This document shows, one piece after another, positions 18,058 through 27,322 of a DNA stretch of 64,000 bases; positions within the stretch are counted from its first letter, which is position 1, and the number at the start of each line of letters is the position of its first letter. Position numbers and translations under genes: made by a program. Location: assembly GCA_963814955.1 (NCBI GenBank), contig CAWFEX010000002.1:1-64000 (forward strand), written 5' to 3'. The notes beneath the pieces were generated by a model. It searched no databases. It had not been told where the DNA came from and worked only from the letters and a program-made list of their open reading frames with translations. Source of the DNA: DATCJA01 sp963814955. GTDB lineage: Bacteria; Acidobacteriota; Vicinamibacteria; Vicinamibacterales; UBA2999.

Positions 18058-20699
18058 GTGGACAAGGCGGCCGCTGACCCGCTGGTCGGCAGGACCGTTG
18101 CGCAATACGAAATCCTCGCCCGCCTTGGCGGCGGGGGCATGGGCGTCGTTTACACCGCGCGCGATACGAAGCTCGGTCGCCGCGTCGCCCTCAAATTCCT
18201 TCCGCCCCAGTGGAGCCACGACGAGAGCGCCAAGCAGCGGTTCATTCTCGAAGCGCAAACCGCCTCCGCCACCGACCACCCGAACATCTGCACGGTGCAC
18301 GACATCGGCACCGCCGACGACGGCCAGCTTTTCATCGTCATGGCGTACTACGACGGCGAGACGCTCAAACAACGTCTCGAGCGCGGCCGTCTGGACGTCG
18401 AGCACGCAATCGATATCGCCGCGCAAGTGGCCGAAGGACTCGCAAAAGCGCACGCACAAGGAGTCGTTCATCGCGACATAAAGCCCGGGAATCTGATGCT
18501 CACTGAAGACGGCGTGAAGATCCTCGATTTCGGCCTTGCCAAGTTCGCCGACGCACGACTCAAGCTGACCCTCGAGGGGTCCACAATCGGCACCATCGGG
18601 TACATGTCGCCCGAGCAGGTTCGTGGTCAGGAGGCCGACGCGCGCAGCGATATCTGGGCGACCGGCGTGGTCCTGTATGAAATGCTCGCGGGCCACGTGC
18701 CGTTCAGGGGCGGTTATCCAGAGGCGATCTCCCACGCCATTAAGAACGACCCGCCGGAGCCGCTACGCGTGCATCGACCCGAAATTGGCGAGTCGCTGGA
18801 ACAGCTCGTGTTCCGGGCGATTCACAAGGATCCCGGCGTTCGTTTTCAAAACGCGCGCGATCTCGCCCGCACGCTGCGTCGGATGCAGGGACGCACGCTC
18901 CCCGTTGACCTGATGACCGAACCGGTTCGGGTGCCCTCGGGAACGGCGCTCCCGGATGTTACTCGGCGACCCTGGTGGCAAAGGCGCGCCGCGGTCATCG
19001 CTGCCGCCGCAGCAGCGGGAATTGTGGCCGTGCTCGCAACACCGCTCCGTGAGTGGGTGCTGCCGGGCACACCCGCCGCGGCCCGGATTCCGGAAAACAA
19101 GATCGTGGCGGTATTCCCGTTTGAGGTCGCGGGCGGCAGCGCTCAGGACCAGGCGTGGGCTGCAGGCCTCAGCGGAACGCTCTCGACAATCCTGACGCAG
19201 CTCACCGAGGCGGCGTTGCAGGTTGCGCCTCTCAACGAAGCGCAGACCGGAAAACTGGACGCGGCCAGCGTGAGGAACGACCTCGGCGCAACGCTCGTCT
19301 TTACCGGCACCATTGAACGGACCGGTTCCACGTTCCGCGTCGCGTCTCTGCTCCGCGACACCACGACGTCGCAGGAGCTCCGCACAACGCGCTTCGACGT
19401 GGCGCAATCGGACCCGAGTGCGTTGCAGGATCGCCTTCTGGAGACGGTGACTGAGGCATGCTGGAGATCGACGTTCCTGCGGCCGAGCGGGACGCGTTGA
19501 CCGCGCGGGATACAAAAGTTGCCGCTGCGCTCGATCGCTACTTCCAGGCGCGGGGCTACCTGCAGCTCGAGGGAGGCTATCTCAGTTACTACGAAAACCC
19601 GGAGAACATAGACAACGCGATCAGCGCATTCACAAGTGCACTGGAACTCGATCCGCGATATGCACGGGCGTTCGCCGGCCTGGGTGAAGCCAACTGGCGC
19701 AAGTACGAAAACACCAAGGAACTTCGGTGGTCCGAGACCGCCCTGGCGAACTGTAGTCGTGCGCTCGTCCTCAACCCACGTCTCGCCGCGGCTCACGTCT
19801 GCCTGGGCCGGGTGCATGAGGGAACCGGACGGCACGAAGAAGCCAGCGTCGAGTTTCAAAGAGCGCTCGAGATCGAACCGACGAACGACGATGCATTTGC
19901 AGGCCTCGGGCGCGCTGCGGAGGCGGCTGGAAATGCGGCGGCGGCGGAAAATACGTACAGGCGGGCCATTGCCCTCCGTCCGCAATACTGGGTCAATTAC
20001 AACCGCTTGGGCCGCTTCTACTTCAACCAGGCGCGATATGGCGATGCGGCCGAGATGTTTGCACAGGTCGTCGCGCTCGCCCCGGATAGTTTTCGCGGGT
20101 ACAGCAACCTCGGGGCGCAATACATCCACCTGGGCCGCTATGACGATGCGATCGAAGCACTGGAACGCTCGCTGGCGATTCATCCTACGGCCGCGAGCAC
20201 GTCCAACCTGGGCACCGCGTATTTCAACCGCGGTCGGTTCGCAGACTCAGCACGCGCATTCGAGCAGGCAGTCAAGCTCGTTGATAACAATTACGAACTG
20301 TGGGGAAATCTGGCCGATGCTTATTACTGGGCGCCCGGAGAGCGACCTCGCGCCGCCGACGCTTACCGGCGTGCGATTTCGCTGGGCCGTCCTCAACTGA
20401 AGGTGAATCCCCGCAATGCGTCTCTGCTCGTCGACCTCGCCCACTACACCGCTATTCTGGGTGAACGCACCGAGGCGCTCGAGATGGTCGAACGCGCCCT
20501 GCAGGCGGCGCCACAGGATGCCTTTGTGCAGTTCGAAGCCGCAGTCGCCCTCAACCACCTCGGCGAAACCGGCCGCGCGCTCGAGCTGCTGGAGAAAGCG
20601 CGAGCGGGCGGCTATTCGGTAACTGTCATTCGCGATACGCCCGATCTCAGCAATCTGTGGAGCGACCCGCGATTCCAGAACCTCCTGCGTGGTCAATGA
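18058..20699 (+). CDS. Ser/Thr protein kinase with C-terminal TPR region, one frameshift
   Basis: GTG 18058 follows GAGGAGG. The kinase domain (about 10-280) has the glycine loop GGGGMGVVY, the VALKF lysine, VVHRDIKPGN, DFGLAKFAD and GTIGYMSPEQV. A single membrane segment lies near 312-330 (AAVIAAAAAAGIVAVLA), so the TPR part is outside the cytoplasm. After a FlgO/adenylate-cyclase-adaptor-like stretch (KIVAVFPFEVAGG), the frame breaks at about 19455 and continues from MLEIDVPAAERD with at least eight TPR units (ALELDPRYARAFAGLGEANW, LGRYDDAIEALERSLAIHP). Total length is 880 codons plus two bases, consistent with one missing base. Membrane kinases of this build sense unknown envelope signals. 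Confidence 0.85.
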
Positions 20700-20972
20700 A
20701 AGGTCGCGTGCAGCGCTTGCGCCACCTCATCCGTTGAATTAGACTGCCGCGACAATGGGCAGTTGACGGTGCCCAGTTCGTTTTCTACCTCAACAGCGTT
20801 ATTACAACCATAAAGGTCTTCACGGGTATTCCCACGGGACGCTGGCGTCCATCATCGGGCGCAGGTATCAAACCCTGGAGCCCACATTTGAGTGGAGGCG
20901 TTATGGCGGTAACGAAACAGGCGCGCATCAATCCGGAGGCGAAAGATCGTTCCCGGGGATCGGCGAATTCAC
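20700..20972. other. Spacer with possible short ORF
   Basis: No convincing gene. A 31-codon frame at 20902-20997 (MAVTKQARINPEAKDRSRGS) has a GGAGG-like site and a natural-looking start, and could be the true N-terminus of the hypothetical gene at 20973 if one base is missing. A small hairpin (GGACG/CGTCC) lies near 20837-20852. Confidence 0.35.
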
Positions 20973-21236
20973 GTGAGCCAGGACGATGGAGCAGGTGAAG
21001 CCGATTCGATCGAGTTCCGGCACGTGGGGAATCCAAAGACAGAACGTTGGATCGATTTCAGTCCGTACCAGAACGGAAGCCCTTTCGAACCCCCAGACGA
21101 GTTGACGTTTAAAGTTCCACTAGGCGGCGTTGTACGTCAGGTGTCCAGAGATGTTGAGCCCGAAACTAACAAGTACGACGTTCTCGACGATGCCACAAGG
21201 GCGGTGACTGACGATCCCGACGTCATCGTCGATTAG
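20973..21236 (+). CDS. Hypothetical acidic protein, 87 aa
   Basis: The GTG 20973 frame encodes a soluble acidic protein (IEFRHVGNPKTERWIDFSP; VDVEPETN-like stretch; end TDDPDVIVD). I do not recognise a family. GTG 20973 has no ribosome site, whereas the out-of-phase ATG at 20902 does, so the real gene may be longer and frameshifted. Its 3' end overlaps the convergent kinase gene by 14 bases. Confidence 0.45.
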   Translation: MSQDDGAGEADSIEFRHVGNPKTERWIDFSPYQNGSPFEPPDELTFKVPLGGVVRQVSRDVEPETNKYDVLDDATRAVTDDPDVIVD

Positions 21237-22117
21237 CCGTAGCTCGGGCTATCGACCGAAAAGGCGATGCCACATGCGTGGCGGCCGCGTTAATACTTTG
21301 AGGTCCGTGCTGCAGATCGGCGGCGTTCTGGTAGCGGTTGTCGGCGGCCTTCGCCAGCAGCCGGTTCACGATCTGCTCCAGGCGAACGGGCCGGTCGCGC
21401 GATAGCGTCGTCAGGGGTGCCGGGTCGTTTTCAAGAATGTTCGTAACCGTCTCGGACGGGGATGCTCCCCCAAACGGCAGCCTCCCCGTCGCCATTTCGT
21501 AAATCACCACGCCGAGAGAAAACAGGTCACTTCGCGGGTCAAGCGGGAGCTGGAGGATGCGCTCGGGTGCCATGTAGTTCGCCGTGCCGAGCGGCCGTCC
21601 CGGGATGGTCGATCCGCCAAGGACGACCTCGCCTGTATCGAGCAGCATGAATCGCCGCGCAAGACCAAAGTCGAGAACCTTCACCTGTCCGGCAGGGCTC
21701 ACCACGATGTTGCCCGGCTTGATGTCGCGGTGCACGATACCAGCGGTGTGCGCCGCCGCCAGCGCCGCCGCGATCTGCTCGTGATATCGACGATCTCGTC
21801 GTGGTCGTCAGCGTGGTCCGCGCCATGTGGACCTTCAGGTTCACCCCGTCGCAGCGCTCCATCACCATGAAGGCCGCTGACGAGTGCTCCTCGATGCCGT
21901 AAACCGTGCAGATGTTGGGGTGATTCAAGCGGGCGAGGGTCTGGGCTTCTCGCTGGAGCCGCCGCGAGGCGTCGGGGTCATCCGCCAACTCATGGGGAAG
22001 GAACTTCAGGGCGACCGCCCACCCAGCCGTGCCGTCCTCGGCGTCGTAGACCACTCCCATCCCCCCGACTCCGAGCTTGCCCGTAATCCGGTAGTGAGAG
22101 ACGGTGGTGCCGATCAT
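21223..22117 (-). CDS. Ser/Thr protein kinase, short form, frameshifted
   Basis: On the minus strand from ATG 22117: MIGTTVSHYRITGKLGVGG, MGVVYDAEDG, VALKFLPHELADDPDASRR and NHPNICTVYGIEEH. A frame change follows between about 21820 and 21785 (the expected DEIVDI and EQIAAALAAAHTAGIVHRD are each readable in other frames). The rest is intact: HRDIKPGNIVV, VLDFGLARRF, GTANYMAPERIL, DLFSLGVVIYEMATGRLPFG. The product is about 295 residues and stops just after the kinase fold, with no membrane segment or sensor. It diverges from the ECF sigma gene 107 bases away, a pairing known for sigma factors controlled by kinases. The frameshifts may be sequencing errors. Confidence 0.75.
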
Positions 22118-22181
22118 TGACGGTGTGAGGATACAGGATGCCTCAACCTGTTAGTCCGGAAGGGATCCGTCGTTATTAACA

Positions 22182-22207
22182 GTAACGGGGTACATAGATG
22201 CCGTTAC
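22182..22207. promoter_or_regulatory. Inverted repeat in divergent kinase / sigma promoter
   Basis: GTAACGG at 22182-22188 and CCGTTAC at 22201-22207 form a perfect 7-base inverted repeat with a 12-base centre, in the 107-base spacer between the divergent kinase and ECF sigma genes. It ends four bases before the sigma gene's AGGAGG. The site could be an operator or an autoregulatory hairpin in the leader; the sequence alone does not decide. Confidence 0.4.
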
Positions 22208-22224
22208 CCCAGGAGGCCGTTATC

Positions 22225-22869
22225 ATGCTGAACCAGCCAGTCATGGCCGACCCGAGACCTGAAAAGGGTCCACTGCCGCCAACCAGCGCGCAATACGACC
22301 CTCTGTTGAGCGATGAGCCCACGATCGAGCTCGTGATCCGGGCCCGCGCCGGCGATCGGCTCGCCGTCGAAGCCCTGCTGCAACGGTGCCTGCCCGGTTT
22401 GAAGCGCTGGGCGCATGGGCGACTGCCGGCGGCCGCTCGTGGCCCGCTCGATACGGCCGATCTGGTGCAGGAGGCCGCGCTGCACGCTCTTGCCCGTCTG
22501 GACGTCTTCGAGCCACGGCACGTTGGCGCAATGCAGGCGTATCTGAGGCAGTCCGTCATCAATCGCATCCGCGACGAGGTGCGGCGGGTGACCCGTCATC
22601 CGGCCGCAGAAGCCCTTTCGCCCGACCACCCGGGAGACGACACGTCACCCCTCGAAGCAGCCATTCAATCGGAGTCGTACGAGCGATATCGGCTGGCACT
22701 GGATCGCCTGAAGGCCCGCGATCGGGAAATGGTGGTCGCCCGCGTCGAGGCGCAGTGGAGCCTGGGCGAAATCGCGCAGCGCTTCGGCCTGCGCACGGTC
22801 GACGCCGCGCGGATGGCCGTAAGCCGCGCACTCAAACGTCTGTCGGGGCAGATGAAACCGGACGCCTGA
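22225..22869 (+). CDS. ECF-type RNA polymerase sigma factor
   Basis: A 214-residue sigma-70 family factor. Region 2 is recognisable in DTADLVQEAALHALARLDVF and AYLRQSVINRIRDEVRR. Region 4 is RLKARDREMVVARVEAQWSL and GEIAQRFGLRTVDAARMAV with SRALKRL as recognition helix. ATG 22225 is chosen over 22198 because AGGAGG ends eight bases upstream of it. No anti-sigma gene is adjacent; instead a Ser/Thr kinase gene is divergent. That arrangement fits ECF groups activated by kinase phosphorylation rather than by release from an anti-sigma factor. Target genes are unknown. Confidence 0.85.
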   Translation: MLNQPVMADPRPEKGPLPPTSAQYDPLLSDEPTIELVIRARAGDRLAVEALLQRCLPGLKRWAHGRLPAAARGPLDTADLVQEAALHALARLDVFEPRHVGAMQAYLRQSVINRIRDEVRRVTRHPAAEALSPDHPGDDTSPLEAAIQSESYERYRLALDRLKARDREMVVARVEAQWSLGEIAQRFGLRTVDAARMAVSRALKRLSGQMKPDA

Positions 22870-22882
22870 GCGCACCAGAAGC

Positions 22883-22908
22883 CGCCGGAGGCCGAAAAGT
22901 CTCCGGCG
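22883..22908. terminator. Stem-loop between convergent sigma and mdh genes
   Basis: CGCCGGAG at 22883-22890 and CTCCGGCG at 22901-22908 form an 8-base perfect stem with a ten-base loop containing AAAA. It lies between the stop codons of two convergent genes, so it may terminate both. No T-run follows on either strand, so intrinsic termination is only moderately likely. Confidence 0.4.
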
Positions 22909-22937
22909 ATCTGAGCCCTGGGGCCTGAACCCTCTGC

Positions 22938-23864
22938 TCACATGCCGATTACGTCGACGAGTTCCTTGACCGCGCCCGCCGATTTCCTGAGCGCGGCGTC
23001 TTCCTCTGGCGTCAGTTTGATTTCGAAGATCTGCTCGACGCCGCGGGCACCGAGCTTGACCGGTACGCCCACGAACAAGTCCCTCACGCCGTATTCCCCC
23101 TGCAGGAACACGGAACACGGCAGAATCTTCTTTTTATCCAACAGGATCGCCTCGCACATTTCTGCGGCGGCCGCGCCCGGCGCGTACCAGGCGCTCGTTC
23201 CCACGAGTTTGGTAATTTCCGCGCCGCCGTTCGCGGTGCGCGCGGCGATTGCGTCGATCTTGTCTTTCGAGAGCAGCTCGGTAAGCGGGACGCCCGCCAC
23301 CGTCGAGTAGCGCGGCAGCGGCACCATCGTGTCACCGTGGCCGCCAAGGACGAAGGAGTGGACGTTTTCGACCGAGACGTCGAGCTCCATCGCGATGAAC
23401 GTGCTCATCCGGGCGGAGTCGAGCACACCGGCCATGCCGATGACGCGCTCACGCGGGAACTTCGTCAGACGATAAAGCGCCTGCGCCATTGCGTCGAGCG
23501 GATTGGCAACCGGAATGATGATGCTGTTCGGACAATGCTCCACCACCCGCGGCGCGATGCTCTTCATGATTTCGAAGTTGTCGCGCACGAGATCGTCGCG
23601 GCTCATTCCCGGCTTCCGTGGCTTGCCTGAGGTAATCACGACGATGTCGGAGCCCGCGGTAACGCTCCAGTCGCTGCCACCGATGATCCGTGAATCGGAT
23701 CCCAGAATGGGACACGTTTCGTACATGTCGAGCGCGACGCCCGCGGCCTTGTCTTCGGCAATGTCGATGATCACCACATCGGCCAGTTCCATTTCCGCAA
23801 TCACGCGCGCCACTGTCGCGCCGACATTGCCGGCACCACCGACGACCGTAACTTTTCGTTTCAT
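22938..23864 (-). CDS. mdh: Malate dehydrogenase (LDH-like type)
   Basis: Interconverts malate and oxaloacetate with NAD in the citrate cycle. The 308 residues match the ~310-residue LDH-like MDH group. The N-terminal Rossmann motif is VTVVGGAGNVGATVA with an acidic NAD-ribose residue in VIIDIAED. Substrate arginines lie in SGKPRKPGMSRDDL and LDSARM. The catalytic histidine is in GGHGDTMVPL. No frameshift. The start (ATG, complement 23862-23864) is the conserved MKRKVTVVGG. It is convergent with the sigma gene and divergent from serA. Confidence 0.95.
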   Translation of the reverse strand: MKRKVTVVGGAGNVGATVARVIAEMELADVVIIDIAEDKAAGVALDMYETCPILGSDSRIIGGSDWSVTAGSDIVVITSGKPRKPGMSRDDLVRDNFEIMKSIAPRVVEHCPNSIIIPVANPLDAMAQALYRLTKFPRERVIGMAGVLDSARMSTFIAMELDVSVENVHSFVLGGHGDTMVPLPRYSTVAGVPLTELLSKDKIDAIAARTANGGAEITKLVGTSAWYAPGAAAAEMCEAILLDKKKILPCSVFLQGEYGVRDLFVGVPVKLGARGVEQIFEIKLTPEEDAALRKSAGAVKELVDVIGM

Positions 23865-24170
23865 TCGCGTCCCGAGCTCCGGTTTCTTAGGGCGATGTCC
23901 CGCATTCGATCCGCGGGTTACGCACAGTTTCTGTTGAAAACCCTGTTGAAAAGAGGCAGCCGCGGCGGTGAATCGCGAGCGATTGCGAACAATTTAGCGG
24001 TTTGCACCATCGTAGTGCGACCGTTACACACGCTCTGGTCTTTCACCACCCGCGGAGTGACCGCTCGCATGCACGTACGCGCACGCTGCACGGCCAATCG
24101 CAGATTATACTTTCGGAATTCGATCTGCTCGGGCCGACCGCCCCGTTTCACTATCAACCCGGACACGCCA

Positions 24171-25748
24171 TTGAAAATTGTCGTCGCCGACGATCTTCCC
24201 GCTTCCGCGCTCGATCTGCTCCGTGCGGAAGGATGGGACGTTGATGCCCGAACCGGCCGCACCCCGGACCAATTAGCCGTTGATCTTGCTGACGCCGACG
24301 CACTTGCCGTTCGAAGCGCGACGAAAGTGACCGCCCCGCTCATCGCGGCCGCTCCTCGCCTGCGGGTGATTGCCCGTGCCGGTACCGGCGTCGACAACGT
24401 CGATGTCCCTGCGGCAAGCGCGCGCGGCATCGTGGTGATGAACGCTCCTGGCGCGAACAGCGTCAGCGTCGCGGAGCTGGCGGTCGGCCTGATGCTCGCG
24501 ATGGCGCGCCACCTGCCCGCGGCTGACGCCGCCATGAAGCAGGGAAAGTGGGAGAAAAAGAAGTTCCTGGGCGAGGAAGTCCGCGACAAGACGCTCGGTC
24601 TCGCGGGACTTGGACGGATCGGTCAGGAAGTGGCCCGGCGTGCGGCGGCCTTCGGCATGCGAATCATTGCCCACGACCCTTTCATCTCGGAACAAGTGGC
24701 GACGGACCTGGGCGTGGAGCTTGTCTCGCTCGACGATCTGTTTGCGCGCGCCGACTACGTCTCGCTCCACATGCCGTCAAACGAAAAAACCCGAAACCTG
24801 GTGAATGCGGGGCTGCTGGCGCGCGCCAAGAAGGGCATCCGGCTGGTGAACACCGCGCGCGGCGATCTGATTGACGAAAACGCACTGGCCGACGCAATCG
24901 AATCGGGGCAGGTGGCCGGCGCCGCCCTTGACGTGTTTCAGGAAGAGCCGCCGTCCAATCCCCGTCTCCAGAAGCTGCCTCAAGTCGTGGCGACGCCACA
25001 TATCGCCGCCTCGACGCGCGAGGGCCAGGAGCTGGTTGGAGTCGAAACCGCGGCCGCCATGCGTGATTTCCTGAAGGACGGCATCATCCGGAATGCTGTC
25101 AACTTCCCGTCGGTGTCGGCGGAGGAGTACATCCGGCTCCGGCCGTTTATCGAGCTTGGCGAGCGCCTCGGCGCGTTCCTGGCGCAGATGAACGACAGTC
25201 GCGCCAATGCACTGGGCGTGCGGTACTACGGCGAGCTGGCCGAGGGGCGCAGCGACATGCTCCTCAACGCCGTGCTCGTCGGCCTGTTCACACCGATCCT
25301 GGAGGCCGGGGTTACGCCAGTAAACGCACGGACGGTGGCGGCCGATCGCGGGATCGAGATCATCGAGTCGCGCAGCAGCCGGTCGCGGAACTACACGAGC
25401 CTCATTTCAGTCAAGTTGCATACGAGCGACGGCGAACGGTGGGTCGAGGGTGCAGTATTCGAACGCACGTCGCCGAGACTCGTGCTCCTGGACGGTATCG
25501 GCATTGAAGCGCCGCTGGACGGGACCATGATCGTGATTCGAAACAACGATCAGCCTGGCGTCATCGGGGAAATCGGCACGATTCTCGGACGGCACGGCGT
25601 CAATATCGCGAATTTCGCGCTGGGAAGAGACGGATCCCGGGCGGTCGGCGTTGTGATCGTCGACGAAACCGCCCCTATCCCCGAGGTGGTGCTGGCGGAC
25701 CTACGGAGGGTCAAGGCCATCCAGGAAGCGCGGATTGTTCGTGTGTAA
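24171..25748 (+). CDS. serA: D-3-phosphoglycerate dehydrogenase
   Basis: First step of serine synthesis: 3-phosphoglycerate to 3-phosphohydroxypyruvate, NAD-linked, cytosolic. It has a catalytic 2-hydroxyacid domain (VIARAGTGVDNVDVPAA), a Rossmann segment LGLAGLGRIGQEVARRAAAF, the arginine in LVNTARGDLIDENAL, the glutamate in FQEEPP, the histidine in VVATPHIAAST, an intervening ASB domain (330-450) and a C-terminal ACT domain (MIVIRNNDQPGVIGEIGTIL). Length is 525, as for the long form. I use TTG 24171 (LKIVVADDLP), which matches the family N-terminus; the open frame extends further upstream but shows no similarity. No clear Shine-Dalgarno is present. Confidence 0.93.
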   Translation: MKIVVADDLPASALDLLRAEGWDVDARTGRTPDQLAVDLADADALAVRSATKVTAPLIAAAPRLRVIARAGTGVDNVDVPAASARGIVVMNAPGANSVSVAELAVGLMLAMARHLPAADAAMKQGKWEKKKFLGEEVRDKTLGLAGLGRIGQEVARRAAAFGMRIIAHDPFISEQVATDLGVELVSLDDLFARADYVSLHMPSNEKTRNLVNAGLLARAKKGIRLVNTARGDLIDENALADAIESGQVAGAALDVFQEEPPSNPRLQKLPQVVATPHIAASTREGQELVGVETAAAMRDFLKDGIIRNAVNFPSVSAEEYIRLRPFIELGERLGAFLAQMNDSRANALGVRYYGELAEGRSDMLLNAVLVGLFTPILEAGVTPVNARTVAADRGIEIIESRSSRSRNYTSLISVKLHTSDGERWVEGAVFERTSPRLVLLDGIGIEAPLDGTMIVIRNNDQPGVIGEIGTILGRHGVNIANFALGRDGSRAVGVVIVDETAPIPEVVLADLRRVKAIQEARIVRV

Positions 25749-25758
25749 TCGAAGGAAG

Positions 25759-26292
25759 TTACTGCGACGCGCCCAGTGTCAAACGTGTAGTGGTGCCATC
25801 ATTGATGCCGACGAGCTCAACGGCGTCAGCATCGATATGCGTCACCCGGTAGTAGCCGAGAACCTCCTCGCCTTCACGGACGAGGAGCACTCCCATCGGT
25901 GAGCTCAGGACGGCCGTTCGTTCGATACGGTCATCAATCTGCTCTTCGGCAATCCCGGCAACGGATACGCGCGGCGCCGCCGGCGCGAGATCAACCGGCG
26001 ACGTCGGCGGTTCCACCACCGGCTCGAGCTCCGCGCCATTGGAGGACGCTTCCGTCCGGGCCGCGAAACGAAACGGATTGCGCTGCGGTTCGGCAAACGC
26101 GCGCACGGCATGCAACCGGGATTGCAACCGCGTCGCCTGTTGCTCGATGTCGCTGTCCGGAGCCGCTCGGCGGCGAGGTGCCGGTCTCGATCGCACAGCC
26201 GCGCCTTCGGTCGTGTTCGATGGCGGCGACGAAGCAAGCCATCCCGCCAGTACGGTGGCGCCGGATACCGCGGCATACGACTTCCAAGTCAT
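25759..26292 (-). CDS. Hypothetical membrane-anchored protein, PilP/GspC-like
   Basis: A 177-residue protein with an N-terminal signal-anchor (YAAVSGATVLAGWLASS), a Pro/Arg-rich linker, a coiled stretch (SDIEQQATRLQSRLHAVRAF), the segment EPQRNPFRFAAR, and a C-terminal beta-domain (ILLVREGEEVLGYYRV-like; LVGINDGTTTRLTLG). The RNPFRF element followed by a small beta-barrel is reminiscent of the periplasmic PilP/GspC homology region, so a secretion or pilus accessory role is possible but unproven. It converges on serA with a ten-base gap. Confidence 0.6.
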   Translation of the reverse strand: MTWKSYAAVSGATVLAGWLASSPPSNTTEGAAVRSRPAPRRRAAPDSDIEQQATRLQSRLHAVRAFAEPQRNPFRFAARTEASSNGAELEPVVEPPTSPVDLAPAAPRVSVAGIAEEQIDDRIERTAVLSSPMGVLLVREGEEVLGYYRVTHIDADAVELVGINDGTTTRLTLGASQ

Positions 26293-26361
26293 GGCAGTTC
26301 GGCCTTATCTTAACATTCTCGGCATTTTGGGCTTCGTCCTGCAGTTGCCTGTCCGGGTCCT

Positions 26362-26517
26362 GAGTTCCACGTTCGTGTTCGACACTCCGGGTTCGCGGTG
26401 CTGCGTTCGGAAAAATCGAACTGAGAACACGAACGCGGAATGTGGAACTCGGAACCTCGAATGTGGAACTCGAACCGCGAAACGAACGTGGGAGCTCGAA
26501 ACCCGGAACGCGGAACT
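26362..26517. repeat. Intergenic word-repeat hairpin, GTTC/GAAC type
   Basis: Left arm 26362-26397 reads GAGTTCCACGTTCGTGTTCG and continues CCGGGTTCGCG. The right arm 26416-26517 is made of repeated GGAACTCG, CGAACC and GGAATGTGG words. The reverse complement of the left arm (CGAACACGAACGTGGAACTC) closely matches the start of the right arm (GAACACGAACGCGGAATG, GGAACTC). The right arm is itself a degenerate tandem of 8-12 base units. The element fills the spacer between a divergent hypothetical gene and kdsB. Confidence 0.75.
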
Positions 26518-26525
26518 GGCTATGC

Positions 26526-26531
26526 TATTAT
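26526..26531 (+). promoter_or_regulatory. Candidate -10 element directly before kdsB
   Basis: TATTAT at 26526-26531 lies five bases before GTG 26537. No Shine-Dalgarno is present. The spacing would place transcription start at or next to the start codon, giving a leaderless or nearly leaderless message. The -35 region is not clear. Confidence 0.35.
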
Positions 26532-26536
26532 TCGCC

Positions 26537-27313
26537 GTGCACCCCGTAACGTTCCGCAATTCCTTCCAGCGAACGTCGCGTCCACTGCACACCGTCGTCG
26601 TCATTCCCGCGCGGTACCATTCGACGCGCTGTCCCGCGAAGATTCTTGCTGACATCGGAGGTCGTCCGATGATCGAGCACGTCTACCGCCGCGCCGCGGC
26701 GGCTCCCGGTGTGGACGGAGTCGTTGTGGCGACCGACGACGGCCGCATTGCATCTGCGGTCGAAGAGTTCGGCGGCATAGTACGAATGACGCGGCCAACG
26801 CATCAAACCGGATCCGACCGCGTTGCCGAGGTTGCCGCTGACCTCGAGTGCGACATCGTGGTCAACGTTCAGGGGGATTTGCCTCTCATCGAGCCGGACA
26901 TGATCGCGCAGGCGATTGCACCGCTCGATCAGGATCCGCGCGTGGAGATGTCAACGCTGCGGCAGCGAATCAAGGACGGCGCCGAGCGCAGCAGCTCTCA
27001 CATCGTGAAAGTGGTCGTGGATCGCCGCGGCGATGCCCTGTATTTCTCGCGCTCGCCGGTTCCCTTTCTGCGAGGAGACGGAGTCTCCTACAAGCACATC
27101 GGGTTGTACGCATATCGGCGGGCTTTTCTGCTCACGTTGACCTCCCTTCCGCAAACGCCGCTCGAGCTCGCGGAGTCGCTCGAGCAGCTGCGCGCGCTCG
27201 AGCACGGCTTCCGCATTCGCACTGTGGAGACCGCGTACGAATCAATCGAGGTCGATACTCCAGAGGACCTTGAACGTGTCCGGCGGCAAATCGCGGTCGG
27301 CACAGGTGCATGA
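26537..27313 (+). CDS. kdsB: 3-deoxy-manno-octulosonate cytidylyltransferase
   Basis: Activates Kdo as CMP-Kdo for lipopolysaccharide core assembly. Family motifs: TVVVIPARYHSTRCPAK, RRAAAAPGVDGVVVATDD, RPTHQTGSDRVAEVA, DIVVNVQGDLPLIEP, VVVDRRGDALYFSRSP, YKHIGLYAYRRAFL and the end ESIEVDTPEDLERVR. I choose GTG 26537; ATG 26522 in the same frame is possible, and the conserved part begins about 20 residues later, so the start is uncertain. One substitution is notable: the usual RLPGK is RCPAK. It is the first gene of kdsB-pyrG-kdsA-kdsD-lapB. Confidence 0.92.
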   Translation: MHPVTFRNSFQRTSRPLHTVVVIPARYHSTRCPAKILADIGGRPMIEHVYRRAAAAPGVDGVVVATDDGRIASAVEEFGGIVRMTRPTHQTGSDRVAEVAADLECDIVVNVQGDLPLIEPDMIAQAIAPLDQDPRVEMSTLRQRIKDGAERSSSHIVKVVVDRRGDALYFSRSPVPFLRGDGVSYKHIGLYAYRRAFLLTLTSLPQTPLELAESLEQLRALEHGFRIRTVETAYESIEVDTPEDLERVRRQIAVGTGA

Positions 27314-27322
27314 GGCAGCATC

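Noticed and set aside
19143..20183. 346-codon minus-strand open frame opposite the TPR part of the kinase gene
   Set aside because: The plus strand carries clear TPR periodicity; the minus frame has no family features.
24002..24170. Longer serA start upstream of TTG 24171
   Set aside because: The extra ~90 residues lack similarity to the family, and a TATACT-like promoter box lies inside that stretch (near 24110).
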